DNA from: Chloroflexota bacterium
GTDB taxonomy: Bacteria; Chloroflexota; Anaerolineae; Anaerolineales; Anaerolineaceae
Assembly: GCA_021796375.1 (NCBI GenBank)
Contig: JAJYJF010000027.1
Coordinates: 1-11,928 of the forward strand
DNA length: 11,928 bases
Reading direction: 5' to 3'
Shown here one piece after another: positions 1-7,370 of this stretch; position 1 is the first letter of the stretch, and every line of letters starts with the position of its first letter. The position numbers and the translations under genes were made by a program. Below the pieces are notes generated by a model, which was not told the origin of the DNA, did no database searches, and saw only the letters and a program-made list of their open reading frames with translations.

Positions 1-2
1 TT

Positions 3-671
3 TCTCGCCAGTACGGCAGTGGGGGAGATGAAATTGCTGCCCTGCTATGCCGCAGGTTGGGGTACCGCCTGTTTGATAAATACCTGATCACGCAGGCCGC
101 CGTCGAATCCGGGCTCAGCGAGCGGGATGTCGTCGATCTCTCGGAGGACAGCTATCAGCTGCAGGGATTCTTCGACCGGCTGTTCAACCGCACCCGCCAG
201 GTGGCCCAGCTGTGGGCGTGGGCGAACGAAAACCCGGTCTACTTTGAGATGCCCGCGGCGGAAGAGACGGCGATTGCGCTAGTCCGCCGGGCGATCCTGA
301 AAGCTTATCAGCTGGGGAATTTTGTGATCATCGGCCGCGGCGGGCAGGTGGTCCTCCAGGACCACCCGGATGTCTTTCACGTTCGCGTCGAGGCGCCCAT
401 CGAGGCTCGCATTCAAACCGTCCGGGAGCAGCTGACGGCGGGCGAAAGCGAGGATCTGGCGGCGATCGAAGCCCGCCGCCAGGCTCAGGATCTGATCACC
501 ACCAGGGACGAAGCTTCCGCGGATTACCTCCGCCGGTTCTACGGGGTGAACTGGGCGGATCCCACACTTTACCACATCTTGATCAATACCGGCCGGGTGA
601 GCCGCGGGTGGGCAGCGCGGATCATCGCCGACCTGGCGATGCAGCGGCGAGAGGAGGCGGTCGCGCCCTGA
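3..671 (+). CDS. Cytidylate kinase-like family protein, 5' end outside window
   Basis: This is the C-terminal 222 residues of a P-loop nucleotide-kinase-like protein. The reading frame is open from base 3 without a start, so the gene begins before the window; a TTG at 57 is internal. The visible N-terminus reads SRQYGSGGDEIAALLCRRLG, the 'ISRQ-GSGG-x-IA' form of P-loop typical of the cytidylate-kinase-like family (the Pfam group related to Cmk). The position often occupied by Arg or Lys after GSGG is Asp here. Next come LFDKYLI, the central VIIGRGGQVVLQDHPDVFHVRVEAP, a lid-like TTRDEASADYLRRFYGVNW, and LYHILINTGRVS, all in the family order. It ends MQRREEAVAP with TGA. The family transfers phosphate to nucleotides in canonical members, but many relatives have no assigned substrate, so nucleotide kinase activity is inference. 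It stands alone on the plus strand, convergent with the nrd operon. Confidence 0.82.
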   Translation, partial: SRQYGSGGDEIAALLCRRLGYRLFDKYLITQAAVESGLSERDVVDLSEDSYQLQGFFDRLFNRTRQVAQLWAWANENPVYFEMPAAEETAIALVRRAILKAYQLGNFVIIGRGGQVVLQDHPDVFHVRVEAPIEARIQTVREQLTAGESEDLAAIEARRQAQDLITTRDEASADYLRRFYGVNWADPTLYHILINTGRVSRGWAARIIADLAMQRREEAVAP

Positions 672-795
672 TTGGGCTCCTCGCCGGATTACGATCGTTA
701 GTGGGGGAGAACTTACTTTTTCTTCGGGAAAGATCATACAAAACTGATTACAGTCCCCCGATGGCGAAACAGGACTTGCGCGGGAAAATATCAAA
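672..795 (+). other. Intergenic leader with possible RNA fold and short upstream ORF
   Basis: This 124-base spacer lies between the kinase-like gene and the small gene at 796. It contains a short stem capped by a C(UUCG)G tetraloop (about 717-732) enclosed by a wider inverted repeat, GGGGGA at 703-708 with TCCCCC at 754-759. No run of T follows, so it does not look like a terminator. A 12-codon frame starts at ATG 761 and stops at TGA 797-799, overlapping the next gene's start as ATGA. It has no clear Shine-Dalgarno site. A promoter is not convincing: TACAAA at 737 is a poor -10 without a good -35. Confidence 0.3.
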
Positions 796-1029
796 ATGAA
801 AGAGTTTGAGACCAAATGGGTGACGGTAAAAGAATGCAGCCCGGGCAAGTTTTCCGTCACATCCGATGGGCTGGTGCAGCCGAGCACCATCAATGGGAAT
901 GCGGTTCTCGAATTGATGCAGCACCTCTCCACCAGCGGATGGACCCTGATGGCCACGATCGATCGGTCCCGGGAAAACGGGAGTCATATCCAGTGGGACA
1001 TGTATTTCCGCAGAACGTTATCGGAATAG
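796..1029 (+). CDS. Small conserved-type protein, DUF4177-like
   Basis: A 77-residue protein with no signal peptide and no membrane segment. The layout is a short N-terminal strand (KWVTVKE), a helix region (AVLELMQHLSTSGWTLMATI), and a C-terminal strand ending in an aromatic and basic tail (WDMYFRRTL). A 'W-x-V' strand, then a helix with 'L..L...GW.L', then a final 'hydrophobic-F-R-R' resembles small DUF4177-type proteins, whose function is unknown. That assignment is by eye. The start is ATG 796; the upstream GGGA at 782-785 is a weak ribosome site. The overlap ATGA with a 12-codon upstream frame could couple translation. The gene ends 15 bases before a strong hairpin terminator, which supports it as a real transcribed gene. 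Confidence 0.65.
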   Translation: MKEFETKWVTVKECSPGKFSVTSDGLVQPSTINGNAVLELMQHLSTSGWTLMATIDRSRENGSHIQWDMYFRRTLSE

Positions 1030-1044
1030 CGCGAAAGAGAGCAA

Positions 1045-1072
1045 AAACGGGCAGGGATCAGCCTGCCCGTTT
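1045..1072. terminator. Bidirectional intrinsic terminator between convergent genes
   Basis: A perfect 11-bp stem, AAACGGGCAGG (1045-1055) with CCTGCCCGTTT (1062-1072), closes a 6-base loop. On the minus strand the stem runs into five T (complement of 1043-1047), and it lies 20 bases past the nrdJ stop. On the plus strand it is followed by TTTGATTT and lies 15 bases past the small gene's stop. It therefore serves both convergent units, more strongly the nrd side. Confidence 0.85.
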
Positions 1073-1092
1073 GATTTAGACCCTACCCCCCA

Positions 1093-3666
1093 TCAGCACT
1101 CGCTGAACCCGCACGTGTAGCACTTGTGGCAGCCTTCCTCGTTAACCATCGTCGCCTGGCCGCACTCCGGGCAGAGGTCGCCGAACTGCAGCATGGGCTG
1201 AACCGGCGCCTCGCCGGCCTCCCCATGCGTCCCCCGGGTGCTGAGAATCGTGGTGTGGACGGTCGTCGGGTCTTCCACCCAGGTGCTCAGATACTCATCC
1301 AGGACGTGGGCCACGCCGTCCGGCAGCGAGCGGATCCGGTTGGGGCCGAAGCCGAGCGAGCGGCCTCCGCCGATCCCCGCGAGCTGGCGCAGCACCTCTT
1401 TCAACCGCTTGCGGGGTTCAATCGGCGAAGCCAGGCGCAGGATATACGAGATCAGCCGCCCGATGGCTTCAGACACGGCCGCGGTATCTGAGCCAGCCTT
1501 GGCGGTGTTGATAAACACCTCAAAGGGCTGGTTGCCGCCGTTCTCGTTCAGGGTGATGAATGCCTTCCCGAGGGGGGTTTCGATGCTGTAGGTATATCCC
1601 TTGAGGTAGCGCGGGCGCGGTTTCTTAGTCTCATCCCACAGCGCGGGCTGATCGTGCCCGGTCCCATCGATTTCCTGCGCTACCGGCTGGCGCTTCTCCA
1701 CCGTTGCCTTGGTCTCGAGCACGACCTTATCCCGCGAGCCGGTCACATAGACCGTGATCCCCTTGGCGCCCAGCTCCCAGGCCAGCTTGTAAGCCATAGC
1801 GACGTCATCTTCGGTCGCGCCAGGGGGAAAGTTGATCGTTTTCGAGAGGCTGTTATCGACAAATTCCTGCAGGGCGGCCTGCATGCGGACATGCTCCTCG
1901 GCGGTGATGTCAGCGGACACGACAAACACCTCGCGGATTGCATCCGGAACCTCGGCCAGTCCCTGGCAGGTCCCCTCGCGCATCACCGCGTCGATCAGGT
2001 CTTTCCGCGCGTCTCCCTCAATCCCCGCCTGGGCAAGCGCCTGCTCAAACAGCGGGCTGGCATACGCCAGCTGGAGATCTTTCCCGTTGTCGTTGACGTG
2101 GCGGATGTAAGCCAGGGCAAAAACGGGCTCGCAGCCGTAGCCCTCGCACCCGGCGACGGTCGCGATCGTACCCGTGGGCGCGATGGTTGTCTGGGCCGCG
2201 TTGCGAATCCCGTTATGCTGGATGCCTTCCGTCACGCCGCTCCAGTCGACCGCCGGCCGGTTCCAATCGTGCTCGTACGGGACCTGAGGTACCGGCGGCT
2301 TCCAGTGCAGGTCCTTTGGAGCGTAAAGGCTGCCATCGATGGCGGGGAAGGCGCCGCGATCCCTGGCCAGCTCGATGCTGGTCTGCATGGCATGGTACCG
2401 CACGAACTCCATCACCTGCGACGCGAACTCAAGGCTTTCGGTCGAGCCGTAGCGGATGCCCGCGTGGTACATGAGGTCAGACAGGCCCATGATCCCCAGC
2501 CCGATCCGGCGGGCGCGGTGGGCGGCCTCGCTGAGCTGCGGGACGGCCGGCACGTACGCGTTGGCATCCACCACATCATCCAGGAAGTAGGTAGAAAGGA
2601 CCACACTGCGCCGCAGCTCTTCCCAATCTACCGACCCGTCCGGCCCGAAATGCTCCGCCAGGTTGATCGAGCCGAGGCAGCAGTTTTCGTACGGGCCGAG
2701 CCACTGCTCGCCGCAGGGATTGGTGGATTCGAGCGGGTACAGGTGCGGGACCGGATTGGAGCGGTTGGCTGCATCCAGGAAGAGCATCCCCGGTTCGCCG
2801 TTGTGGTGCGCCTGGTGAACGATCTTATTGAATAAATCTCGCGCCCGGACCTGTTTGTAGGTAACAATCGGCACCCCGGCGGCTTCCGCCTGCTCCAGCG
2901 TACCGCGGAAGGTCTTATACTCCGGCGCGTGGACGTCCGGGAAGCGCAGGTCCCAAAGGGTATCGTCGATCACCGCCTGCATGAACGCATCGGTGATCCC
3001 GACGGAGATGTTAAAGTTGGTAATCTGGTTTTCGCTGGTTTTACAACTGATGAACTCCTCGATATCCGGGTGGTCCACGCGCAGGACGGCCATATTCGCT
3101 CCGCGGCGCGTGCCTCCCTGGGCGATCTCCCCAAAAGCGTGATCGTACACGCGCAGGAAACCGACCGGGCCGGTCGCCTGGCCGGCTGAAGAGCGCACGA
3201 GGCTGCCTTTCGGCCGCAGCCTTGAAAACGCGAAGCCGTTGCCGCCCCCGGTCTGTTGGATCAGCGCGGCATCCCGCAGGGTCTGGAAGATCCCGGCTGA
3301 ATCGCGGCCCATGTCGTCGCTGATGGGCAGCACGAAGCAGGCAGCGAGCTGCCCGAGGGGGGTGCCGGCCCCGGTAAAGGTGGGGCTGTTGGGGAAGAAC
3401 TTTTTGCTGGTCAGCAGCTCGTAGAACCTGGTGGCCTGGTCGATCACATCCTTTCCGTAGTTCTCCTCGACGCTCGCCACGTGGTAAGCCACCCGCCAGA
3501 ACATCTCTTCGACGCTCTCCGCGGGCTGGCCATCACGCCCCCGCCGCACATAGCGGCGGACCAGTACCTGCCGGGCGTTTTCCGTCAGGTGGATGGGGGG
3601 CATTTTTTCTGGCAGGGGTGGGGTGGGGAGCAGGCCCTGCTTGGAGAAATCTTTCATCGTATCCAT
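1093..3666 (-). CDS. nrdJ: Adenosylcobalamin-dependent (class II) ribonucleotide reductase
   Basis: An 857-residue class II ribonucleotide reductase, which reduces ribonucleotides to deoxyribonucleotides using a 5'-deoxyadenosyl radical from B12 to make a thiyl radical. Visible sites are Cys110 in LAACFVLP (redox Cys), the radical motif NPCGE at 316-320 (Asn316, Cys318, Glu320), Cys329 in [10 protein letters not shown] (second redox Cys), the phosphate-binding APTGT at 496-500, and [10 protein letters not shown] at 605-614. Residues about 690-795 look like a TSCPD domain ([19 protein letters not shown]). The tail is a Cys-rich ribbon, C832/C835 and C846/C849/C852/C857, expected to carry thiols to thioredoxin and possibly zinc. 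No ATP-cone precedes the catalytic barrel, so the activity-switch domain seems absent. The frame is open 80 codons upstream, but that part only shadows nrdR in another frame. ATG 3666 has GGAAGG nine bases before it and follows the nrdR stop by 5 nt, so the two are co-transcribed. Confidence 0.97.
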   Translation of the reverse strand: MDTMKDFSKQGLLPTPPLPEKMPPIHLTENARQVLVRRYVRRGRDGQPAESVEEMFWRVAYHVASVEENYGKDVIDQATRFYELLTSKKFFPNSPTFTGAGTPLGQLAACFVLPISDDMGRDSAGIFQTLRDAALIQQTGGGNGFAFSRLRPKGSLVRSSAGQATGPVGFLRVYDHAFGEIAQGGTRRGANMAVLRVDHPDIEEFISCKTSENQITNFNISVGITDAFMQAVIDDTLWDLRFPDVHAPEYKTFRGTLEQAEAAGVPIVTYKQVRARDLFNKIVHQAHHNGEPGMLFLDAANRSNPVPHLYPLESTNPCGEQWLGPYENCCLGSINLAEHFGPDGSVDWEELRRSVVLSTYFLDDVVDANAYVPAVPQLSEAAHRARRIGLGIMGLSDLMYHAGIRYGSTESLEFASQVMEFVRYHAMQTSIELARDRGAFPAIDGSLYAPKDLHWKPPVPQVPYEHDWNRPAVDWSGVTEGIQHNGIRNAAQTTIAPTGTIATVAGCEGYGCEPVFALAYIRHVNDNGKDLQLAYASPLFEQALAQAGIEGDARKDLIDAVMREGTCQGLAEVPDAIREVFVVSADITAEEHVRMQAALQEFVDNSLSKTINFPPGATEDDVAMAYKLAWELGAKGITVYVTGSRDKVVLETKATVEKRQPVAQEIDGTGHDQPALWDETKKPRPRYLKGYTYSIETPLGKAFITLNENGGNQPFEVFINTAKAGSDTAAVSEAIGRLISYILRLASPIEPRKRLKEVLRQLAGIGGGRSLGFGPNRIRSLPDGVAHVLDEYLSTWVEDPTTVHTTILSTRGTHGEAGEAPVQPMLQFGDLCPECGQATMVNEEGCHKCYTCGFSEC

Positions 3667-3671
3667 ACTCG

Positions 3672-4124
3672 TTAACCTTCCAGTAATTGATCTATTTCGG
3701 TGCGAATCGCATGCAGATCGTCGAGGTGCAGATAAACGATGGCATAGCGGATGTAGGCGATATGATCCAGCCCTTTCAGCCCGTTGATCACCCGGTCCCC
3801 GATCACCCGGGAAGACACCTCCGAACGCCCCATTTTCTGCAGGGCCAGCTCGATCTCGCCAACGAGCTGGTCGATTTGGGTGGCGCTTACCGGCCGTTTT
3901 GCGCATGCGATCCGTATCCCGCGCGACAGTTTTTCGCGATCAAATTCTTCGCGCGTCCCGTCCGCCTTGATCACCAGCGGCATCGCCAGGATCGGCCGCT
4001 CGTAAGTGCTGAAGCGCTGGTGGCAGCGCTCGCACTCGCGCCGCCTGCGGACCCCGCTATGGGCGTCATCTCGGGTGGAGTCCAGTACCCTGGTGTCTGG
4101 ATTTTGACAGTAGGGACAACGCAT
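3672..4124 (-). CDS. nrdR: Transcriptional repressor NrdR
   Basis: A 150-residue NrdR, the nucleotide-sensing repressor of ribonucleotide reductase genes. The N-terminal zinc ribbon has Cys3/Cys6 (MRCPYC) and Cys31/Cys34 (ECERCHQRF), followed by the basic RRRREC and STYER segment. Residues about 46-136 form the ATP-cone ([16 protein letters not shown], then [21 protein letters not shown]), which in this family binds ATP or dATP and controls DNA binding. Length and order match the family. The start is ATG 4124 with AAGGAG nine bases upstream; a TTG immediately before it (4127) is also in frame and would add one residue. It is the first gene of an operon with nrdJ, and two NrdR-box-like palindromes lie in its own leader and promoter, so it probably represses itself and nrdJ together. 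Confidence 0.97.
   Translation of the reverse strand: MRCPYCQNPDTRVLDSTRDDAHSGVRRRRECERCHQRFSTYERPILAMPLVIKADGTREEFDREKLSRGIRIACAKRPVSATQIDQLVGEIELALQKMGRSEVSSRVIGDRVINGLKGLDHIAYIRYAIVYLHLDDLHAIRTEIDQLLEG
3676..3681 (-). promoter_or_regulatory. Ribosome binding site of nrdJ
   Basis: GGAAGG on the minus strand lies nine bases before ATG 3666 and inside the last codons of nrdR. It fixes the nrdJ start there rather than at the upstream in-frame codon at 3906. Confidence 0.7.
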
Positions 4125-4168
4125 CAAAACGCTCTCCTTGGCATATCTTCGTTAAATTTAACTACCAA

Positions 4169-4184
4169 CCACCATATATGGCGC
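4169..4184 (-). promoter_or_regulatory. NrdR box 1 (promoter-distal)
   Basis: A 16-base site with the perfect palindrome CCATATATGG at its core (4172-4181). It fits the NrdR-box pattern, a C, a TA-alternating centre and a G, flanked by GC-rich arms. Its centre is 31 bp from box 2, the three-helical-turn spacing known for paired NrdR boxes. It lies about 32-47 bases after the predicted transcription start. Confidence 0.75.
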
Positions 4185-4199
4185 TTCTCTGCGCCCCTC

Positions 4200-4215
4200 C
4201 CCCTATATGTGGCAC
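4200..4215 (-). promoter_or_regulatory. NrdR box 2 (overlapping transcription start)
   Basis: CCCCTATATGTGGCAC on the plus strand matches the NrdR-box layout with one central deviation (G for A). It begins at about the predicted +1, so a bound NrdR tetramer or oligomer over both boxes would block initiation or early elongation. The gap to box 1 is 15 bases. Confidence 0.75.
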
Positions 4216-4221
4216 GGGTTG

Positions 4222-4250
4222 ATTTTAGCATGAGGCTTCCCGGTTATCAA
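4222..4250 (-). promoter_or_regulatory. Sigma-70-type promoter of nrdR-nrdJ
   Basis: On the minus strand, TTGATA (4250-4245) and TAAAAT (4227-4222) are separated by exactly 17 bases, and TGC directly before the -10 makes it an extended -10. Each hexamer matches the consensus at five of six positions. The start of transcription would fall near 4215, giving a leader of about 90 nt before nrdR. Confidence 0.75.
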
Positions 4251-4362
4251 GTGCGCAACCCTGACGGTTTGCTTAATTAATTGAGGTTCGGGATATTTGT
4301 TAAGACGGGAAATATATTGGTAAACGTATATACGGCACGTCGGGGGAACCAATCATTTAAAT
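4251..4362. other. AT-rich intergenic stretch with palindromes
   Basis: These 112 bases between the small membrane gene and the nrd promoter are AT-rich in an otherwise GC-rich window. They hold the palindrome CGTATATACG (4325-4334), flanked by the inverted repeat ATTGGT (4316-4321) and ACCAAT (4348-4353), and also TTAATTAA near 4273 and ATTTAAAT near 4355. No gene or clear terminator was seen. The stretch may be an upstream promoter element or a weak terminator for the gene before it. Confidence 0.35.
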
Positions 4363-4731
4363 TTAAGGTTTGGGCGCCTGGCCGCGCATCATCCGGTTGT
4401 TCAACCAGACGAATACGGACCCATAGAGAGCCCCGACCGCGGCCGAGAGGAGGAGATGGGCCAGCCCATTCCAGATTTCACCGCTGAGCCCGGCTGGTGA
4501 AGATGCAGCCTCGAACAGCGGAGGTAAATTGATGTAGAGACCGAGCGCCGCCGCGATTATCGCGCCGTAGGCAGCCCCCAGCCATACCCGGGCCGGTCTG
4601 GCGAGGTAAACGGCGACGATTACCCCGATGACCAGGCCGTAGGGAGATCCATTCAACAGGCCGTAGAGAAGCAGCGCCAGCACTGCCCCGAGGAGTACCG
4701 CCCACCCTGGTTTTTTCAGCTGGTCGATCAA
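4363..4731 (-). CDS. Small integral membrane protein of unknown function
   Basis: A protein of about 122 residues with four predicted membrane segments, roughly WAVLLGAVLALLLYGLL, YGLVIGVIVAVYLA, WLGAAYGAIIAAALGLYINL and LLLSAAVGALYGSVFVWL. The N-terminus is short and polar (DQLKKPG) and the C-terminal tail is basic (NNRMMRGQAPKP). The loop between segments three and four (PPLFEAASSPAGLSGEIWNG) is the longest. I do not recognise a family. No ATG is available. The TTG at 4731 has GGGAG eight bases upstream and is preferred; an in-frame TTG at 4737 is only two bases from that site. It sits between the ftsZ terminator region and the nrd promoter, probably as a single-gene unit behind a TATAAT at 4765-4770. 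Confidence 0.72.
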   Translation of the reverse strand: MIDQLKKPGWAVLLGAVLALLLYGLLNGSPYGLVIGVIVAVYLARPARVWLGAAYGAIIAAALGLYINLPPLFEAASSPAGLSGEIWNGLAHLLLSAAVGALYGSVFVWLNNRMMRGQAPKP

Positions 4732-4764
4732 TCTCAACGCTCCCTGTTCAATCCTGTCCGGCGG

Positions 4765-4770
4765 ATTATA
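4765..4770 (-). promoter_or_regulatory. Possible -10 element for the small membrane gene
   Basis: A perfect TATAAT on the minus strand lies 33 bases before the TTG start at 4731. No -35 is visible at 16-18 bases, where the sequence is the GC-rich hairpin 4780-4793. Support is therefore partial. Confidence 0.3.
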
Positions 4771-4779
4771 CGCGAAAAG

Positions 4780-4837
4780 CGCCCGCGCGGGCGGTTAAAT
4801 CGCTCTGCCGGGCGCTAAAAACGCCCGGCAGGCAGCG
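4780..4837 (-). terminator. Tandem-hairpin terminator region after ftsZ
   Basis: Two GC-rich hairpins follow ftsZ. The first met by minus-strand RNA polymerase is a 10-bp perfect stem CTGCCGGGCG (4805-4814) with CGCCCGGCAG (4822-4831), extended by CGCT/AGCG across a 2-base bulge and followed by ATTTAA. The second is the palindrome CGCCCGCGCGGGCG (4780-4793), followed on the minus strand by CTTTT. Together they probably end the division-cluster transcript. Two further stems (4850-4865 and 4890-4907) lie closer to the ftsZ stop. Confidence 0.65.
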
Positions 4838-4919
4838 ATGGTGCCCGGTCCTCCATCCCTGGAGGTATTTTCACGGAGGAGATCGTCGGCTCGCCCGGGC
4901 AGGCGAGATTCGGACCTGG

Positions 4920-6056
4920 CTAGCGGCCTCTATTCCGGAGGAAAGCCGGGACGTCCAGGTCATCGGTGTTGAGCATGCGCGGGGCAAACTCGGCCGGGGC
5001 AGGGGAGGGCGCCGGGCGTTCGAGTTTGGCGGCTGGCATGTTCGTGCGCAGCATTGGGTAGTCTTCCTTGATCCTTTCGGGCGGGCGAACGCTCAAACCG
5101 GCGCGTTCAAAGCCCGTGGCGATGACAGTGATGCGGATGTTGTCGTCCATGTTGGGATCCAGCACCGCGCCGAAGATCAGGTTGACGTCTGGATGAGCGG
5201 TCTCCTTGATGATTGCCGCCGCCTGGTTGACCTCAAACAGCGTCATATTCGGGCCACCGGTGACGTTGAACAGGATCCCGCGCGCGCCGTCGATGGTGAT
5301 GTCGAGCAACTGGCTGGAGATCGCAGCCTCGGCGGCGATGCGCGCCCGGTCTTCGCCGGACGCCTGGCCCACGGCCATCAGGGCGGCGCCACCTTCCGAC
5401 ATGATCGTGCGGACATCGGCGAAGTCGAGGTTTATCAGCCCCGGGACGGTGATCAGCTCGGATATCCCCTGGATGCCCTGGCGCAGGACGTCATCCGCCA
5501 GCCGGAACGCGTCCTGCAGGCTGGCGTGTTTATCCACAATCTGCAGCAGCCGGTCGTTCGGGATCACGATCAGCGTATCAGCGTGCTCCTTCAGCTTGTT
5601 TGCGCCGCCTTCCGCCGACTGCTGGCGCTTCATGCCCTCGAAGGTGAACGGGCGGGTGACCACGCCGATCGTCAGCGCGCCGACCTCTTTGGCGATCTGC
5701 GCGACAATCGGCACGGCGCCGGTTCCCGTCCCGCCGCCCAGACCGGCGGTGACAAACACCATGTCGCTCCCTTTCAGAACCTCGTACAGCTCTTCTGCTG
5801 ATTCTTCCGCGGCTTTCCGGCCGGTCTCCGGATTCCCGCCCGCGCCCAGCCCGCGGGTAACCTTATCCCCGATGCGCACGCGTGTTGGGGCGTTCGAGAG
5901 CTGGAGCGCCTGCGCGTCGGTGTTTACCGTGATGAAATCGATCCCCTGGAGGCCTTCAGCGATCATCCGGTTGACGGCGTTTGAGCCGCCGCCGCCAACG
6001 CCGACCACCTTGATGCGGGCAAAAGAATCGGATGGGTTCAAAAAAGTGGGTTCCAT
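4920..6056 (-). CDS. ftsZ: Cell division protein FtsZ
   Basis: A 378-residue FtsZ, the tubulin-like GTPase that polymerises into the division ring at midcell. Visible landmarks are the nucleotide-site [11 protein letters not shown] at 21-31, NTDAQAL at 45-51, the tubulin signature GGGTGTG at 107-113, PFTFEG at 136-141, the T7 loop NLDFADV at 209-215 that completes the neighbour's active site, and [10 protein letters not shown] at 264-273. A Pro/Ala-rich linker (about 340-362) leads to the C-terminal peptide [14 protein letters not shown], which binds FtsA and other partners. The start is ATG 6056 with GGAGGAG seven bases before it. The frame stays open to an ATG at 6158 inside ftsA, but that start has AAGGA directly abutting it. 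Downstream of ftsA by 77 nt, and last gene of the cluster. Confidence 0.98.
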   Translation of the reverse strand: MEPTFLNPSDSFARIKVVGVGGGGSNAVNRMIAEGLQGIDFITVNTDAQALQLSNAPTRVRIGDKVTRGLGAGGNPETGRKAAEESAEELYEVLKGSDMVFVTAGLGGGTGTGAVPIVAQIAKEVGALTIGVVTRPFTFEGMKRQQSAEGGANKLKEHADTLIVIPNDRLLQIVDKHASLQDAFRLADDVLRQGIQGISELITVPGLINLDFADVRTIMSEGGAALMAVGQASGEDRARIAAEAAISSQLLDITIDGARGILFNVTGGPNMTLFEVNQAAAIIKETAHPDVNLIFGAVLDPNMDDNIRITVIATGFERAGLSVRPPERIKEDYPMLRTNMPAAKLERPAPSPAPAEFAPRMLNTDDLDVPAFLRNRGR

Positions 6057-6063
6057 TGTGTGT

Positions 6064-6070
6064 CTCCTCC
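6064..6070 (-). promoter_or_regulatory. Ribosome binding site of ftsZ
   Basis: GGAGGAG on the minus strand stands seven bases before ATG 6056. It is one of the best Shine-Dalgarno matches in the window and decides the start against the longer frame beginning at 6158. It fits the high synthesis that FtsZ usually needs. Confidence 0.75.
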
Positions 6071-6133
6071 GGTTTGAACTGGATGCGAACTCAGATTGCT
6101 GGTCTTTCTCCTCAGTCTCGTTCAGATCATCGC

Positions 6134-7366
6134 TTATGGAAGCAAGCGTTTGAGCCATTCCTTGATATTTGTCAGGTCCACCGGCGCTCCTTTCCCGTGA
6201 GATCCCCCGCCCACGAGTGGGCCGGCTTCGTTCATGAGCAGTGCCCAGTACAGCAGCCCGACGCTGGTGGAATAGGCAGGCGAGCCGAGTTGATCGGTCA
6301 GCCCAACCAGATTCTCCGGGCGCGCGATCCGGACGGGCACGCCCAGGACGTTGCTGGCCAGGGTCCGGATTCCCGGCAGCAGGCTGGACCCACCGGTCAG
6401 CACCATGCCCGCCGGCAGCAGCCCATCGTACCCCGACCGCTTGATCTCCTGGAGGACGAGCAGGAAAATCTCTTCGACGCGCGCTTCGATGATGTGGGCC
6501 AGCTCCTTGCGGCTCACCTGCATCGGTTTTTCTTCGCTGAACGTCCGGACGGAGAAGAACTCATCCTCTCCGACCTCGCCCTCGATGGCGTTTCCGTACT
6601 GTTTTTTGACGTCCTCCGCCTGGGAAACCGGCAGGCGCAGGCCGTGCGCGATATCAGACGTGATGTGGTTGCCGCCTACCGCCAGGACCATGGTATGCCA
6701 AACATCCCCATCGATGTAGATCGCCAGGTCCGTGGTTCCACCACCGATATCGCAGACGACCGCGCCCATCTGGCGCTCCGTCTCGGAAAGGACGACCTCA
6801 GCCGAAGCCAGCGGGTTGAGCACGAACTGGCTGACCTCGACCCCGGATGAGGAGACACACTGGCGCAGGTTTTCAACCGTCGATTGGGCGGCGGTGATGA
6901 TGTGAGCCTCCACCTCGAGGCGATATCCGTGCATCCCGATCGGCATGCGGATGCCGTCCTGCCCGTCGATGACGAACCCGCGCTGGATGACGTGGATGAC
7001 TTCGCGGTTGTGGGGGATGGCGACTGCCTGAGCCGCTTCGAGCGCGCGGGCCACATCGTCGCCGTCGATGACCCGCCCGGAAATCCCAACCACTCCGCGG
7101 CTGTTCACCGACGAGACGTGCGATCCGGCCAGGCTGACCAGGGCGGAGGTGATCTCCAGCCCGGAGGAACGTTCGGCTTTCTCGATCGACCGCGCCACGG
7201 ATTGGGTGGCGGCGGTTAGGTCAACCACGGTACCCTTGCGGATTCCCTGCGACGGTTCGATGCCAACCCCGAGGATGCGCAAGCTGCGTTCGCCTTCAAC
7301 CCGTGCGACCAGGGTGCAGGTTTTGGTCGTTCCGATGTCGATTCCAACGACGATTGGCTCATCCAT
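6134..7366 (-). CDS. ftsA: Cell division protein FtsA
   Basis: A 410-residue actin-like ATPase that tethers FtsZ filaments to the membrane and recruits later divisome proteins. Phosphate-1 is [10 protein letters not shown] at 8-17. The FtsA-specific 1C subdomain falls about 85-165. Phosphate-2 is [13 protein letters not shown] at 205-217. The adenosine motif is [10 protein letters not shown] at 323-332. After a Gly-rich linker ([12 protein letters not shown]) comes the amphipathic membrane-targeting helix [11 protein letters not shown] at the very end. All expected parts are present and the length is normal. The start ATG 7366 is 4 nt after the ftsQ stop, with GGAG ten bases upstream inside ftsQ. 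An in-frame start 15 codons earlier (7411) lies within ftsQ and adds residues not typical of FtsA. Confidence 0.98.
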   Translation of the reverse strand: MDEPIVVGIDIGTTKTCTLVARVEGERSLRILGVGIEPSQGIRKGTVVDLTAATQSVARSIEKAERSSGLEITSALVSLAGSHVSSVNSRGVVGISGRVIDGDDVARALEAAQAVAIPHNREVIHVIQRGFVIDGQDGIRMPIGMHGYRLEVEAHIITAAQSTVENLRQCVSSSGVEVSQFVLNPLASAEVVLSETERQMGAVVCDIGGGTTDLAIYIDGDVWHTMVLAVGGNHITSDIAHGLRLPVSQAEDVKKQYGNAIEGEVGEDEFFSVRTFSEEKPMQVSRKELAHIIEARVEEIFLLVLQEIKRSGYDGLLPAGMVLTGGSSLLPGIRTLASNVLGVPVRIARPENLVGLTDQLGSPAYSTSVGLLYWALLMNEAGPLVGGGSHGKGAPVDLTNIKEWLKRLLP

Positions 7367-7370
7367 GGTG

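Noticed and set aside
1654..2835. Long plus-strand frame of 393 codons opposite nrdJ
   Set aside because: It is antisense to the conserved catalytic core of nrdJ, shows no recognisable motif, and is typical of shadow frames in GC-rich DNA.
3667..3906. N-terminal extension of about 80 residues on NrdJ
   Set aside because: It is an out-of-frame reading of nrdR, Arg/Pro-rich, with no domain character, and the ribosome site at 3676-3681 points to ATG 3666.
4125..4215. Possible cobalamin riboswitch before nrdR-nrdJ, since nrdJ needs B12
   Set aside because: The leader is only about 90 nt, much shorter than a B12 riboswitch, and no B12-box-like segment was seen. NrdR boxes explain the region.
4325..4334. 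CGTATATACG as a third NrdR box
   Set aside because: The TA alternation is in the opposite phase from the box core (C-x-ATATAT-x-G), and it is not on a helical spacing shared with the other two boxes.
5206..6153. Long plus-strand frame of 315 codons opposite ftsZ
   Set aside because: It is antisense to FtsZ motifs, has biased Ser/Arg/Pro composition and no supporting ribosome site.
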